Below are positions 1 through 7,588 of a DNA stretch of 38,580 nt, in pieces. A model generated the notes under the pieces. That model was not told the origin of the DNA. It made no database searches and worked only from the letters and a program-made list of their open reading frames with translations. The first letter of the stretch is position 1, and each line of letters starts with the position of its first letter. Both the position numbers and the translations under genes were made by a program. Source of the stretch: a virus; IMG/VR virus record IMGVR_UViG_3300033134_000008, positions 1 through 38,580 of that record, one strand, 5' to 3'.

Positions 1-191
1 AAGATTACTGTTTTTGGCTTAATCTTTGCCTGAAAATTTTTTGCCTCTTCGAGCGTCTCATGTTCGCATCCTAGAGGCTCAAATCCGTCTGCAAGCGGAA
101 AGGCAATCTGAAAGGTTTCTGTGGTGTGGTTCGCTTTTGAAAATATGCTCAAGGTTTCTGTGGTGTAGTTCGCTTTTGAAAATATGCTCAT
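1..191 (-). CDS. Unknown protein, 3' part beyond the left edge
   Basis: A minus-strand frame starts at ATG (189-191) and stays open to base 1, giving at least 63 residues. An AGGGAG ribosome-binding site lies 8 nt upstream and a near-consensus promoter lies at 235-263, so this strand, not the plus-strand frame over the same bases, is the likely gene. Residues 1-26 are a tandem duplication of a 13-residue unit (core SIFSKAN then TTET), mirrored by two 39-bp DNA repeats at 112-150 and 151-189 that differ at one base. I do not recognise the family. The protein is cut by the window edge. Confidence 0.6.
   Translation of the reverse strand, partial: MSIFSKANYTTETLSIFSKANHTTETFQIAFPLADGFEPLGCEHETLEEAKNFQAKIKPKTVI
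112..189. repeat. Two 39-bp tandem repeats
   Basis: Units 112-150 and 151-189 differ at one position. The unit length is a multiple of three, so it duplicates 13 residues at the start of the minus-strand gene without breaking the frame. The near identity suggests a recent slippage or recombination event. Confidence 0.85.
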
Positions 192-234
192 TGCTTCATC
201 TCCCTAAAAGTTAAAATCTCAACATCACAAAACA

Positions 235-263
235 ATAATACGACATTTTGTCGTGTTTGTCAA
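235..263 (-). promoter_or_regulatory. Sigma70-type promoter with palindromic operator
   Basis: On the minus strand TTGACA (258-263) and TATTAT (235-240) are 17 bp apart, an almost ideal promoter for the gene at 1-191. Inside the spacer and touching the -10 is a perfect inverted repeat, ACGACA (240-245), three bases, TGTCGT (249-254). A palindrome in the spacer is a typical repressor-operator arrangement. The binding protein is unknown. Confidence 0.7.
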
Positions 264-305
264 GAGGTTTTTGAAGATATTTTTAAAAAAAGATAAAAAA
301 TATCC

Positions 306-716
306 TTAAGAGGGCAGATTTCTGTTTTTTGTGCCGCACATGAGCGCGCCGCCTATCCATGCCTTGGCTGAATTCAGGTATTGTCGAAATGCCGCATAAG
401 ATATGTTTTGAAGCCTTAACTTTTCCTTTATCTTTGAATTTGGGGTCGTATATCGCAGTATGATTGTTTTGGCGAGAACGGGACGGTAAAGCGAAAGAGA
501 GATAATAGCCTCCTCCGTCTCTTCGGCTTCAGGGTCTTCATAACATAGCGAATTTTTTGAAAACGTCTCTTGTCTTGGCGTTCTTTCCATTATTCTGACA
601 AGCGTGGAGCGCGACGGGAATCCAAGACCTCCGGTCAAATTTTTTTCGCTCCACGTTGCCCACCTGCGAAGTCTTTCGTCAACATACAAATCGATGCTTA
701 AGTTTTCTGCGCCCAA
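306..716 (-). CDS. Q-like late transcription antiterminator (putative)
   Basis: This 136-residue protein resembles phage antitermination Q proteins of the P22 type. It has an N-terminal W..W segment (residues 19-22) and a GGLGFPS stretch, and its C-terminal third (KIKEKLRLQ...YAAFRQYLNSA) reads like a sigma-region-4-type helix-turn-helix. In that family the protein loads on RNA polymerase near the late promoter and lets it read through terminators. The start is TTG (714-716), with AGGAG 7 nt upstream; no ATG fits better. It sits beside the late operon but is transcribed away from it, unlike lambda Q. The family assignment is from remembered pattern, so moderate. Confidence 0.6.
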   Translation of the reverse strand: MGAENLSIDLYVDERLRRWATWSEKNLTGGLGFPSRSTLVRIMERTPRQETFSKNSLCYEDPEAEETEEAIISLSLYRPVLAKTIILRYTTPNSKIKEKLRLQNISYAAFRQYLNSAKAWIGGALMCGTKNRNLPS

Positions 717-747
717 TAAAATTCTCCTGCGAATTTATAAAACAATC

Positions 748-774
748 AAAAAATTGACATGATATCAATTTTTT
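748..774. promoter_or_regulatory. Inverted repeat overlapping the late promoter -35
   Basis: Perfect 10-bp arms AAAAAATTGA (748-757) and TCAATTTTTT (765-774) flank a 7-bp spacer and cover the -35 hexamer at 754-759. This could be an operator for a regulator of late transcription, though the arms are AT-rich and could partly be chance. Confidence 0.4.
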
Positions 775-782
775 TGTATAAA
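754..782 (+). promoter_or_regulatory. Late operon promoter
   Basis: TTGACA (754-759) and TATAAA (777-782) are 17 bp apart and point into the virion gene operon that begins at 825. It is the only strong plus-strand promoter I see upstream of the structural genes. It lies between the divergent Q-like gene and the late genes, a reasonable place for a Q-controlled late promoter. Confidence 0.7.
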
Positions 783-824
783 TCAGTAGCGTGTAAACTT
801 TTTCTTTAAATTTTGAGCGAAAAA

Positions 825-1187
825 ATGGCGACCCTCCAAAATTATCCCGTTAAACTTGTGAATGGCGGCAGTCCTTCTGTTTCTATTGCCGCCGGTCAAT
901 CGCCTTCAACTTCTCTATGCTTGTTGGGCGCTTCTATTTTGGGATTTTTGATGCCGCCAAACTTAACTGCTTGTAATTTTACGTTTAACGCCTCTCTGGA
1001 CGGTGTTAATTTTTATTCTCTGGTGGATGCTTACACCAATAACCCAATTTCTATTTTTGGGGCTGCCGGAAATCATGCCCGCGTTTATCCCAATGATTTT
1101 GTCGGCGTTAATTATATTCAGATGATTTCAAGCGTGACGCAAGCGCAGGCGGTCTCAATTGGTTTGGTCGCAGGTCCCATATTATGA
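825..1187 (+). CDS. Small virion-associated protein (putative)
   Basis: A 120-residue protein from ATG 825; a TTG at 813 would add four residues but is less likely. It is predicted all-beta, with a pattern seen in small phage structural proteins: NFTFNASLDGVNFYSL in the middle, then a VYPNDFVGVNYIQ segment. It overlaps the next gene by 4 bp, which couples it to the terminase genes. A head decoration or fibre-type role is plausible from position, but I have no direct functional motif. Confidence 0.6.
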   Translation: MATLQNYPVKLVNGGSPSVSIAAGQSPSTSLCLLGASILGFLMPPNLTACNFTFNASLDGVNFYSLVDAYTNNPISIFGAAGNHARVYPNDFVGVNYIQMISSVTQAQAVSIGLVAGPIL

Positions 1188-1705
1188 AGGGGGGAAATCC
1201 AAGAAATAAAAAAAACGGATGCAAGGGAGGACGCAATCCTTTTCCGTATACAAATAAGCTTGGAGAGAAAATCTGCGAAGCCGTTAAAAATACTGTTAGA
1301 AGTTTAAACTGGATTTGCGAAAATAACCCTGATTTTCCGTCTGTTCAGACTATTAGAATGTGGTTATCTAAGAATGTATATCCAGAATTTTCGTCTATGT
1401 ACGCTGAGGCTAAGCAGTTCCAAGCTGATTGTTTTGCAGAGGAAATTGTAACAGTTGCATACGAAGCTGAACCTCACCAAAAGAATGGATTTGTTGAAAA
1501 AGCGAAGCTTCAGGTTGATGCTCTAAAGTGGTGCGCAGCCAGATTAAATAGAAGAAAGTACAGCGAGAAACACATGGTTCAGGAAATTGAGATGAATCTT
1601 AGAGAAAGATTTACGGATGAGCAAATTAAAGAAAAGTTGGGCTCTATCCTAAAAGATGTAGAGCATAGAATTAAAGAGAATAAAAATAAAAACCAAAATA
1701 AATGA
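1184..1705 (+). CDS. terS: Terminase small subunit
   Basis: A 173-residue protein resembling Sf6-type small terminases, which recognise phage DNA and guide the large subunit to it. The N-terminal half has a helix-turn-helix-like region (GEKICEAVKN... then SVQTIRMWL). Next comes a helical YAEAKQFQADCFAEEIV segment and the family-typical LQVDALKWCAARLNRRKYS. The tail is highly charged. It overlaps the gene before by 4 bp and the large subunit by 4 bp. The order small then large terminase then portal fixes the identity well. Confidence 0.88.
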   Translation: MKGGNPRNKKNGCKGGRNPFPYTNKLGEKICEAVKNTVRSLNWICENNPDFPSVQTIRMWLSKNVYPEFSSMYAEAKQFQADCFAEEIVTVAYEAEPHQKNGFVEKAKLQVDALKWCAARLNRRKYSEKHMVQEIEMNLRERFTDEQIKEKLGSILKDVEHRIKENKNKNQNK

Positions 1706-3225
1706 ACATAGATTATATTTTTGAAAATCTTACTCCCTTTGAAAAAAAACAAATTTCTGAATGCCTTGAGGCATTAGATGATATAGAGAAAGAATGGAAG
1801 CCGCTGCCCGGACCTCAAACGCAAGCATACCATAGCGAAGCCGATATTTTGTTTTATGGAGGCAGCGCAGGCGCAGGAAAAAGCGATCTTCTGCTTGGGC
1901 TTTCCTCTAAGGAACACCAAAAAAGCATTATCTTTAGAAGAGAATATACGCAGCTTCAGGGATTAATAGAAAGAGGGCGGGAAATTTTTGAAAAAACTGG
2001 GATAGCCTCTTTTAATCAGGTTAAAAATATCTGGCGATTTAAGGATGGGCGCATTATCCAGCTTGGCGCGTGCGCTCATTTGGGCAGTGAGAGCAAATTT
2101 CAGGGTCTTGCGCATGATTTTAAGGGATTTGATGAGATAACGCACTATCATGAGTCGCAATTCAGGTTTTTGTGCGGATGGCTCAGGAGCACGGATAAGT
2201 CTCAAAGAAAGAGAATAGTGTGCGCAGGAAACCCGCCAACCACCGCCGAGGGAGATTGGGTCATAAAATACTGGTCTCCATGGATTGATGAACATCATCC
2301 AAATCCAGCGCGCCCGGGAGAACTTAGGTATTTTACGACAATAAAAGGAGAGGACATTGAATGCCAGTCGGGAGAACCATTTTATGAAAAAAATGAACTT
2401 ATTTCTCCAAAAAGCAGGACTTTTATACCGGGAACAGTTAATGACAATCCTTATCTATTGGAATCTGGCTATAAATCCACGCTTCAATCTCTTCCTGAGC
2501 CGCTTCGTTCAAAGATGCTTTATGGGGATTTTGGCGCAGGAAGAGAGGACGATGATTGGCAGGTCATACCAACGGAATGGGTAAGAATCGCGCAAGAAAG
2601 AGGAAAAGAAAGAAAAAGACCGGATTCTCAAATCACCTCTATTGGCGTTGACGTAGCGAGAGGCGGTTCAGACAAGACCGTTATTACATTAAGATATCTA
2701 AATTACGTTGAAAAACAGATTTGTTATCCTGGCAAGAATACGCCGGATGGCGATGCCGTTTCGCATCTTGTTCTAAAAGAAATGAAAAATAATTGTCACG
2801 TTTTTGTTGACGTTATTGGCGTAGGATCGTCCGTTTATGACGCTTTACGTCGGCATTTTCAAAACGACCCGCGACAAAAATCGATGATTTTCGGATTTAA
2901 CAGTGCGCATTCTTCATCGCGAACAGACAGAACAAAAATGCTTTCTTTTTACAATAAACGCGCGGAAGCTTACTGGACATTAAGAGAGATGCTTGATCCC
3001 GCATCTGGAGACGACGTCTGTCTTCCTGACGACAGAGAATTGCTTGCAGACCTCTGTGCCGCAAGATGGGATTTTAGAAGCCGCGGTATTCTCATAGAAG
3101 ATAAGGATGACATTATAAAAAGAATAGGAAGAAGCCCAGATAAGGCGGATTCCCTTGCTTACGCTTTTGCGTTTCCAGAGATTTCTGCGCATGCAGACAG
3201 AAATTTAAACACTTTTGGGAGATAA
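1702..3225 (+). CDS. terL: Terminase large subunit
   Basis: A 507-residue packaging ATPase/nuclease. The Walker A loop is GGSAGAGKS (residues 53-61, Lys60) and the Walker B acidic pair is D144-E145 in KGFDEIT. The RNase-H-like nuclease domain starts near residue 313 with GVDVARGGSDKT, where D317 and D324 are the likely metal ligands. A second acidic strand (FVDVIGVGSSVYDAL) and the C-terminal DKADSLAYAFAFPE complete it. It pumps DNA into the prohead through the portal and cuts it. Length is normal for the family and no key residue is missing. Confidence 0.96.
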   Translation: MNIDYIFENLTPFEKKQISECLEALDDIEKEWKPLPGPQTQAYHSEADILFYGGSAGAGKSDLLLGLSSKEHQKSIIFRREYTQLQGLIERGREIFEKTGIASFNQVKNIWRFKDGRIIQLGACAHLGSESKFQGLAHDFKGFDEITHYHESQFRFLCGWLRSTDKSQRKRIVCAGNPPTTAEGDWVIKYWSPWIDEHHPNPARPGELRYFTTIKGEDIECQSGEPFYEKNELISPKSRTFIPGTVNDNPYLLESGYKSTLQSLPEPLRSKMLYGDFGAGREDDDWQVIPTEWVRIAQERGKERKRPDSQITSIGVDVARGGSDKTVITLRYLNYVEKQICYPGKNTPDGDAVSHLVLKEMKNNCHVFVDVIGVGSSVYDALRRHFQNDPRQKSMIFGFNSAHSSSRTDRTKMLSFYNKRAEAYWTLREMLDPASGDDVCLPDDRELLADLCAARWDFRSRGILIEDKDDIIKRIGRSPDKADSLAYAFAFPEISAHADRNLNTFGR

Positions 3226-3231
3226 AACCAA

Positions 3232-3414
3232 ATGGCGAATTTTATAAAGCGAGCAATCAAAAAACCTGGCCAGCTTCATAAAGACCTAAAGATTAAAAAA
3301 GGAAAAAAAATTCCCATCGCAAAAATAAAGGCGGCCGCCAAAAAGAAAGGAAAAGTAGGACAAAGAGCGAGATTTGCTCTAACGCTTCAGAAGATTAGAA
3401 AAAAGAAAAAATGA
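3232..3414 (+). CDS. Small highly basic protein between terL and portal
   Basis: A 60-residue protein, over one third Lys/Arg, starting at ATG 3232 behind a GGGAGA site. It has an N-terminal IKRAIKKPGQLHKDL motif, then PIAKIKAAAKKKGKVGQRARFALTL, and a lysine tail. I recall similar short basic proteins in phage head modules but no proven function. The charge suggests nucleic acid or capsid-interior binding. It overlaps the portal start by 4 bp. Confidence 0.7.
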   Translation: MANFIKRAIKKPGQLHKDLKIKKGKKIPIAKIKAAAKKKGKVGQRARFALTLQKIRKKKK

Positions 3415-4889
3415 AGATAGACGGTATTTGTCAAAGATTTCAGCTTTCGTTTCCGGATTATTATACAGAAAGAGCCAGACGGCTTTCTGTTTTTGAGATG
3501 TTTTTGAATGGAGAGATTTACGATAATCTTTCTCCTTTTTATATGGAATACAACGGCTCTTCGGGTTATGTTCCCCTTTGCGAAAGAAAGCCAAGCATTA
3601 TTTTTAATATTTATGCCGTCATTGTTTCACAGATATGCTCTTTTTTGTTTGGAGACAATCATTTTCCATCAGTAAAATGCGACGAAAGCAATCATTCGGG
3701 AACGGCGGCGGTTTTGGAAAAAATAGCCGATCAGTCTTCATTAAAGCTAAAAATGATTAATGCGGTGAGAAGCGGCGCGGTTGGTAGCGTTGCTATTATC
3801 GTAAAATATATAAAAGGAAAATATTTATACGAGATACTTAAAACAAAATATCTTTCTCCGGTCTTTGAAGATTGCGATGAAAATACGCTTTCCTTTCTGA
3901 GAGAAAAAATATATTACTCTGGAGAGGAATTGTCTGAAAACGGATATAAAATACCGCCGGAAAATTACAATAAGTCATATTGCGTGATAAGGGAATGGAC
4001 GAATAACGCCGAGATATATTATCAGCCTTTTGAAAAGGGAGAAGACGGGGATGATAATTTTAAATTGCTAATAGACACGCAAAGAAGCTGTCAGCACAAT
4101 CTTGGCTTTATTCCGGTTGTATGGATAAAGAATCCTCACGAATCCAAAAGCTTTCAAGACGGTAGATGTCTTTTCGAGGACATCATCGATATCGGGATAG
4201 AAATTGATTATCAGCTAAGTCAGCATGGAAGAGGATTAAAATATAACTCAGACCCAACCCTTGTAATAAAAGACCCCGGTCGACTTGAGAACGAACAATT
4301 AATCAAGGGAACCGGCGCATTAATGCTTGGTCAAGATGGAGACGCAAAGCTCTTACAGATTGATGGGTCAGCCACAAAGGCAGTCATCGATTACGTAGAC
4401 AAAATTAGACAATTTGCGCTAGAAGTTATCAGAGGAGATCGGGGGAATCCCGATAAGCTTTTGTCTTCTCATTCTGGGCGCGCGCTAAAGATTTTAAATA
4501 AAGCGATCATCTCTCTTGTGAGCGAACTTAGAGTATCTTATGGGGATTTGGGGCTTAAAAAAATATATCAAATGATATTAAAAATAGAATCCTGCGAATC
4601 CATCGAAAAATTTGGAAGAGACTCTAAAATTGATTGTGATTCCTGTTGCGATCATCTCATGCTTGACTGGCCTTCTTTTTATGAGGAAACGGAAGAAGAA
4701 AAGCAAGCGTGTGCCAATACGCTAAAGACGTTAGCGGACGCAGAGATTTTAAGCAGAGAAACCGCCACCAAAGAAATATCTCAAAAATACAATATCACGG
4801 ATGTTGGCGCGGAAAGAACGGCAATAGAAAAAGACAAACAAGAAATTAAAGATCAGTCTCCGCAGATTAAAGAAAACATTAACCTATGA
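3411..4889 (+). CDS. Portal protein
   Basis: A 492-residue portal, the dodecameric ring through which DNA enters and leaves the head. Evidence is its position after terL, its length, and family-like segments: an N-terminal RRLSVFEMFLNGEIYDN..., a central LGFIPVVWIKNPHE followed by DIIDIGIEIDYQLSQHGRGLKYNSDP, and a C-terminal SHSGRALKILNKAI helix. The acidic, helical tail (EETEEEKQA) is typical of SPP1 gp6-like portals. Confidence 0.9.
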   Translation: MKIDGICQRFQLSFPDYYTERARRLSVFEMFLNGEIYDNLSPFYMEYNGSSGYVPLCERKPSIIFNIYAVIVSQICSFLFGDNHFPSVKCDESNHSGTAAVLEKIADQSSLKLKMINAVRSGAVGSVAIIVKYIKGKYLYEILKTKYLSPVFEDCDENTLSFLREKIYYSGEELSENGYKIPPENYNKSYCVIREWTNNAEIYYQPFEKGEDGDDNFKLLIDTQRSCQHNLGFIPVVWIKNPHESKSFQDGRCLFEDIIDIGIEIDYQLSQHGRGLKYNSDPTLVIKDPGRLENEQLIKGTGALMLGQDGDAKLLQIDGSATKAVIDYVDKIRQFALEVIRGDRGNPDKLLSSHSGRALKILNKAIISLVSELRVSYGDLGLKKIYQMILKIESCESIEKFGRDSKIDCDSCCDHLMLDWPSFYEETEEEKQACANTLKTLADAEILSRETATKEISQKYNITDVGAERTAIEKDKQEIKDQSPQIKENINL

Positions 4890-4900
4890 GGTAATTTATT

Positions 4901-5497
4901 ATGTCTGACGCAGATGCAACAGATGTAAAAGATTCAAAAAAGGCTGAAGCCCATACTGATTCAAGAGAAAATAATAGAGATGAAGATTTAAAGCTTGACT
5001 CAAAATCAATGGAAATGATAAGGGAACTTAGAGAAGAAGCAAAAGCAAATCGTCTTAAGCATAAAGCCGTAAAATCAGAATTTGATCTGTATAAATCAGA
5101 AGTTGATTCAAAAATAAAAACCATTGAATCCGAAAAGGAAACTTTAAATTCTCGGGTTCAAAAATTAACTTCTTTTGAGAAAAGGATAGTCGAGGCTGAA
5201 GTTAAAACAGAGGCTGTTCTTTTTGGCATTAAAGATACGGATTTGATAAAGCTTATAGATATTGAAGATATAAAGATATCAGAAGACGGCTCTATAGACA
5301 GGGAAGTCGTTAAAAATAAGATATCTGAGCTTAAGGAAAAAAAGCCTTTCCTTTTTGGGGAAGAAAAAAGAACCTTAACGTCTACAAATTCATCAATAAA
5401 AAATTCTCCTGAAAATAAAAAGCCCGATGCGCTTGCGATGACAGATTCAGAATATTCGGAAGCAAAAAAGAGACTTTTAACTAAACGATACAGATAG
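4901..5497 (+). CDS. Capsid scaffolding protein
   Basis: A 198-residue, very charged, mostly helical protein. Residues about 35-110 form a coiled coil (REEAKANRLKHKAVKSEFDL... VDSKIKTIESEKE). The segment after it (GIKDTDLIKLIDIEDIKISEDGSID, then ISELKEKKPFLFG) matches GP20-type scaffolds. These fill the prohead, guide shell assembly and leave before packaging. It lies directly between portal and major capsid genes, as expected. Confidence 0.85.
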   Translation: MSDADATDVKDSKKAEAHTDSRENNRDEDLKLDSKSMEMIRELREEAKANRLKHKAVKSEFDLYKSEVDSKIKTIESEKETLNSRVQKLTSFEKRIVEAEVKTEAVLFGIKDTDLIKLIDIEDIKISEDGSIDREVVKNKISELKEKKPFLFGEEKRTLTSTNSSIKNSPENKKPDALAMTDSEYSEAKKRLLTKRYR

Positions 5498-5547
5498 ATT
5501 CTAAAAGTTACAAAAAGGCCAGGTCGCCAACCCGAAAAGATAGATAT

Positions 5548-5583
5548 CCAATCGGAAATTAAATTTAATCAATTTCTAATTGG
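5548..5583 (+). promoter_or_regulatory. Imperfect hairpin over the capsid gene ribosome-binding site
   Basis: Segments 5548-5559 and 5572-5583 can pair (CCAAT with ATTGG, GAAAT with ATTTC, with two or three internal mismatches). The 3' arm ends in the GG that begins the GGAG ribosome-binding site of the major capsid gene (ATG 5593). It could tune translation of the most abundant late protein. It is inferred by eye only. Confidence 0.35.
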
Positions 5584-5592
5584 AGACTACCC

Positions 5593-6963
5593 ATGGGATT
5601 CGGTCCTTTACCACAAGCAGTTATAAACGCCATACAGCAGAATTTTCTGCAAAAAGAATTTCAAAAGCCTCTTGAATCTTCGCTAAAATACAGACTTTTA
5701 GCTGAGCGCATTGTTTTCCCGGGACGAATCGGTGATACAATCACGCAAACCCGCGTAGGCTTAATGATCCCAAATACTACGCCCCTTGATCCTTCAACAA
5801 ATACAAATCTTGATAACGGGTTAACCGCTCAAAATTACACTTCAGAACAGTATACGCTTGGCATCAATCAGTATGCCCAGCTTGCGCCCGACATAAATCT
5901 TATCGACGATGAAACCACAATCGCAAGGTTTTTGTTAAAAAATACTTATAACCTGGGATACGCTTCTTCTCAGACAACTGATAGGCTTTCAAAACAAGCC
6001 CTTTTTAACGCATACATGTCAGGCAATACCAGAATCACCGTAACGCTTGGCTCTCCAAACGTAACCGTCAACGTGGATGACGTGCGCGGATTTCAAACTG
6101 TCGTTGTCGGCGGAATAGTCACGCCGATCAGCAACACAAACCCTCTGCCAGTCACCATTAACGGAAGCGCATACAATATCGTTTCCTTTACCATTGACGG
6201 CACAAACACGTCAAGCGCAGCAATTACCGGCGGCCAATCCGGCACAATTACCGCATCCGCCGCAATCAGTGTAGCAAACGGAACCGCCGGAAATGCTGTG
6301 GTTGGTAATTTTGCGCCCACTATTTTAAGACCTAACGCAAGAGCGACAACCGCAGCTTTAATATCCGGCGATACGCTTTCAATGCCTATTCTTTTCAGCG
6401 CCGTAGGTCTTTTAAGAAGCAATGGGGTGCCGACGCTTAATGGATTTTATAATATTTACCTTGCGCCGAATTCCATGGTTCAGCTTTATAACGATCCTGA
6501 ATTCCAGATATTGAACCGCGGTGTTGGTACCGAAGACCCCGCTTACAAAAAACTTCGCGTGACTGAATTTTTGGATATGCGGTTCATCGAAACCACGGAA
6601 GCTTTTGTTCAGCCTGCCGGCAATGGGGTTGGCGTGACGGTTCAGCGTCCTATTGTTTGCGGAGCGGAATGTCTGGTTGAGGGTCATTTTGAGGCGGGTC
6701 AAGACGCTATTCTTGAAATGGCAAGAAAAGACGGATTTGCGGATATCTCTAACAGCGATGTCGGAGGGATTGTCGCCGGATATGAGGATATCTTTCTTTA
6801 TATGCGCCGTCCTTTAGATAGGCTCGGTCAAATAATCTCTCAGACTTCAAACTGGATTGGCGGATATACCGTCCCAACGGATGTGGGCACCACAAGCTCA
6901 ATTATCCCGACCGCCTCAAATGCTTACTACAAACGCGCCGTTGTCATTGAAACAGCTACCTAA
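5593..6963 (+). CDS. Major capsid protein
   Basis: A 456-residue shell protein, identified by position after the scaffold and by its segments: an N-terminal arm (QAVINAIQQNFLQKEF), TQTRVGLMIPNTTPL, LAPDINLIDDETTIARFLL, and a C-terminal DIFLYMRRPLDRLGQI. Residues about 145-240 are a Thr/Ser/Val-rich, all-beta stretch (for example TVTLGSPNVTVNVDDV and AITGGQSGTITASAAI). It looks like an inserted surface domain in an otherwise HK97-type fold. The 95-bp gap before it holds a possible control hairpin. Confidence 0.9.
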   Translation: MGFGPLPQAVINAIQQNFLQKEFQKPLESSLKYRLLAERIVFPGRIGDTITQTRVGLMIPNTTPLDPSTNTNLDNGLTAQNYTSEQYTLGINQYAQLAPDINLIDDETTIARFLLKNTYNLGYASSQTTDRLSKQALFNAYMSGNTRITVTLGSPNVTVNVDDVRGFQTVVVGGIVTPISNTNPLPVTINGSAYNIVSFTIDGTNTSSAAITGGQSGTITASAAISVANGTAGNAVVGNFAPTILRPNARATTAALISGDTLSMPILFSAVGLLRSNGVPTLNGFYNIYLAPNSMVQLYNDPEFQILNRGVGTEDPAYKKLRVTEFLDMRFIETTEAFVQPAGNGVGVTVQRPIVCGAECLVEGHFEAGQDAILEMARKDGFADISNSDVGGIVAGYEDIFLYMRRPLDRLGQIISQTSNWIGGYTVPTDVGTTSSIIPTASNAYYKRAVVIETAT

Positions 6964-6974
6964 GGATATTTTTT

Positions 6975-7223
6975 ATGGCAAAAAAACTTGATAGAGAGCG
7001 CGCAGTCGAGCTTCGGATTTCCAATAAGCTTGATAATAAAAATAAAAGGACTCGTCTTGTTTTGTTTGCAAATAGACATGTTCACTCCAAATCATGGGGC
7101 GCAAATACCTACCATACCTATAATCAGATATTTGCGGCTGGAGAGTATACGACGGATGAATCGCTGATAGATGAACTAATAAAATCAAAAGCGGATGTAG
7201 AGATTTACGAACGTGTTGGATGA
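6975..7223 (+). CDS. Unknown small protein in head-tail joining region
   Basis: An 82-residue protein with a basic N-terminus (MAKKLDRERAVELRI) and a central FANRHVHSKSWGANTYHTYNQIF segment, ending acidic. It lies between capsid and the head completion gene and overlaps the latter by 11 bp. No family recognised. Position suggests a head or connector accessory protein. Confidence 0.75.
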   Translation: MAKKLDRERAVELRISNKLDNKNKRTRLVLFANRHVHSKSWGANTYHTYNQIFAAGEYTTDESLIDELIKSKADVEIYERVG

Positions 7224-7587
7224 TACCGATAAGACAGATTTGCGAAGATTCATGGGTTTTCCCATTTTTGGAGATACGCTTTCGCCTGGATTTGGCTATC
7301 GCTATACGCAGCAATATCTTCTGGTAGAGTATCGATTTAACAATCTGTCGGATGCGGAAATCACTGTATTACAGAACAATTTTTTGCCGAATTTAAGGCA
7401 GCTTGAGCAAGATATTTACGGAGTTCGAGACAATTCAGACACTTCTCAGGCTGCCGTTTGGTACAGAAACAAGCTTGAGCTTGCTGAGCGCGTAAATAAT
7501 TATAACTGGTGGAGGCAGCAACTTTGCAATTTCTTCGGCATAAAATCAATTTATCCGCCGGGAAGCTCAGTCAGGCTTTACGTGTGA
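7213..7587 (+). CDS. Head completion / connector protein (putative)
   Basis: A 124-residue protein from a GTG start (7213-7215) inside the end of the previous gene. Segments MGFPIFGD, QQYLLVEYRFNNLSDAEI, QAAVWYRNKLELAERVNNY and WWRQQLCNFFGI fit a family of short proteins found after capsid genes in proteobacterial myophages. It probably caps the portal or helps join head and tail. The role is inferred from order. Confidence 0.7.
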   Translation: MLDDTDKTDLRRFMGFPIFGDTLSPGFGYRYTQQYLLVEYRFNNLSDAEITVLQNNFLPNLRQLEQDIYGVRDNSDTSQAAVWYRNKLELAERVNNYNWWRQQLCNFFGIKSIYPPGSSVRLYV

Positions 7588-7588
7588 A

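Noticed and set aside
26-214. Plus-strand 62-codon frame at the left edge
   Set aside because: The minus strand has the ribosome-binding site and promoter and an open frame past the edge; this is its shadow.
1963-2298. Minus-strand 111-codon frame in terL
   Set aside because: Opposite a gene with intact catalytic motifs; no ribosome-binding site and no neighbours on that strand.
6093-6422. Minus-strand 109-codon frame in the capsid gene
   Set aside because: Opposite the major capsid gene, hydrophobic shadow of a Thr/Ala-rich region.
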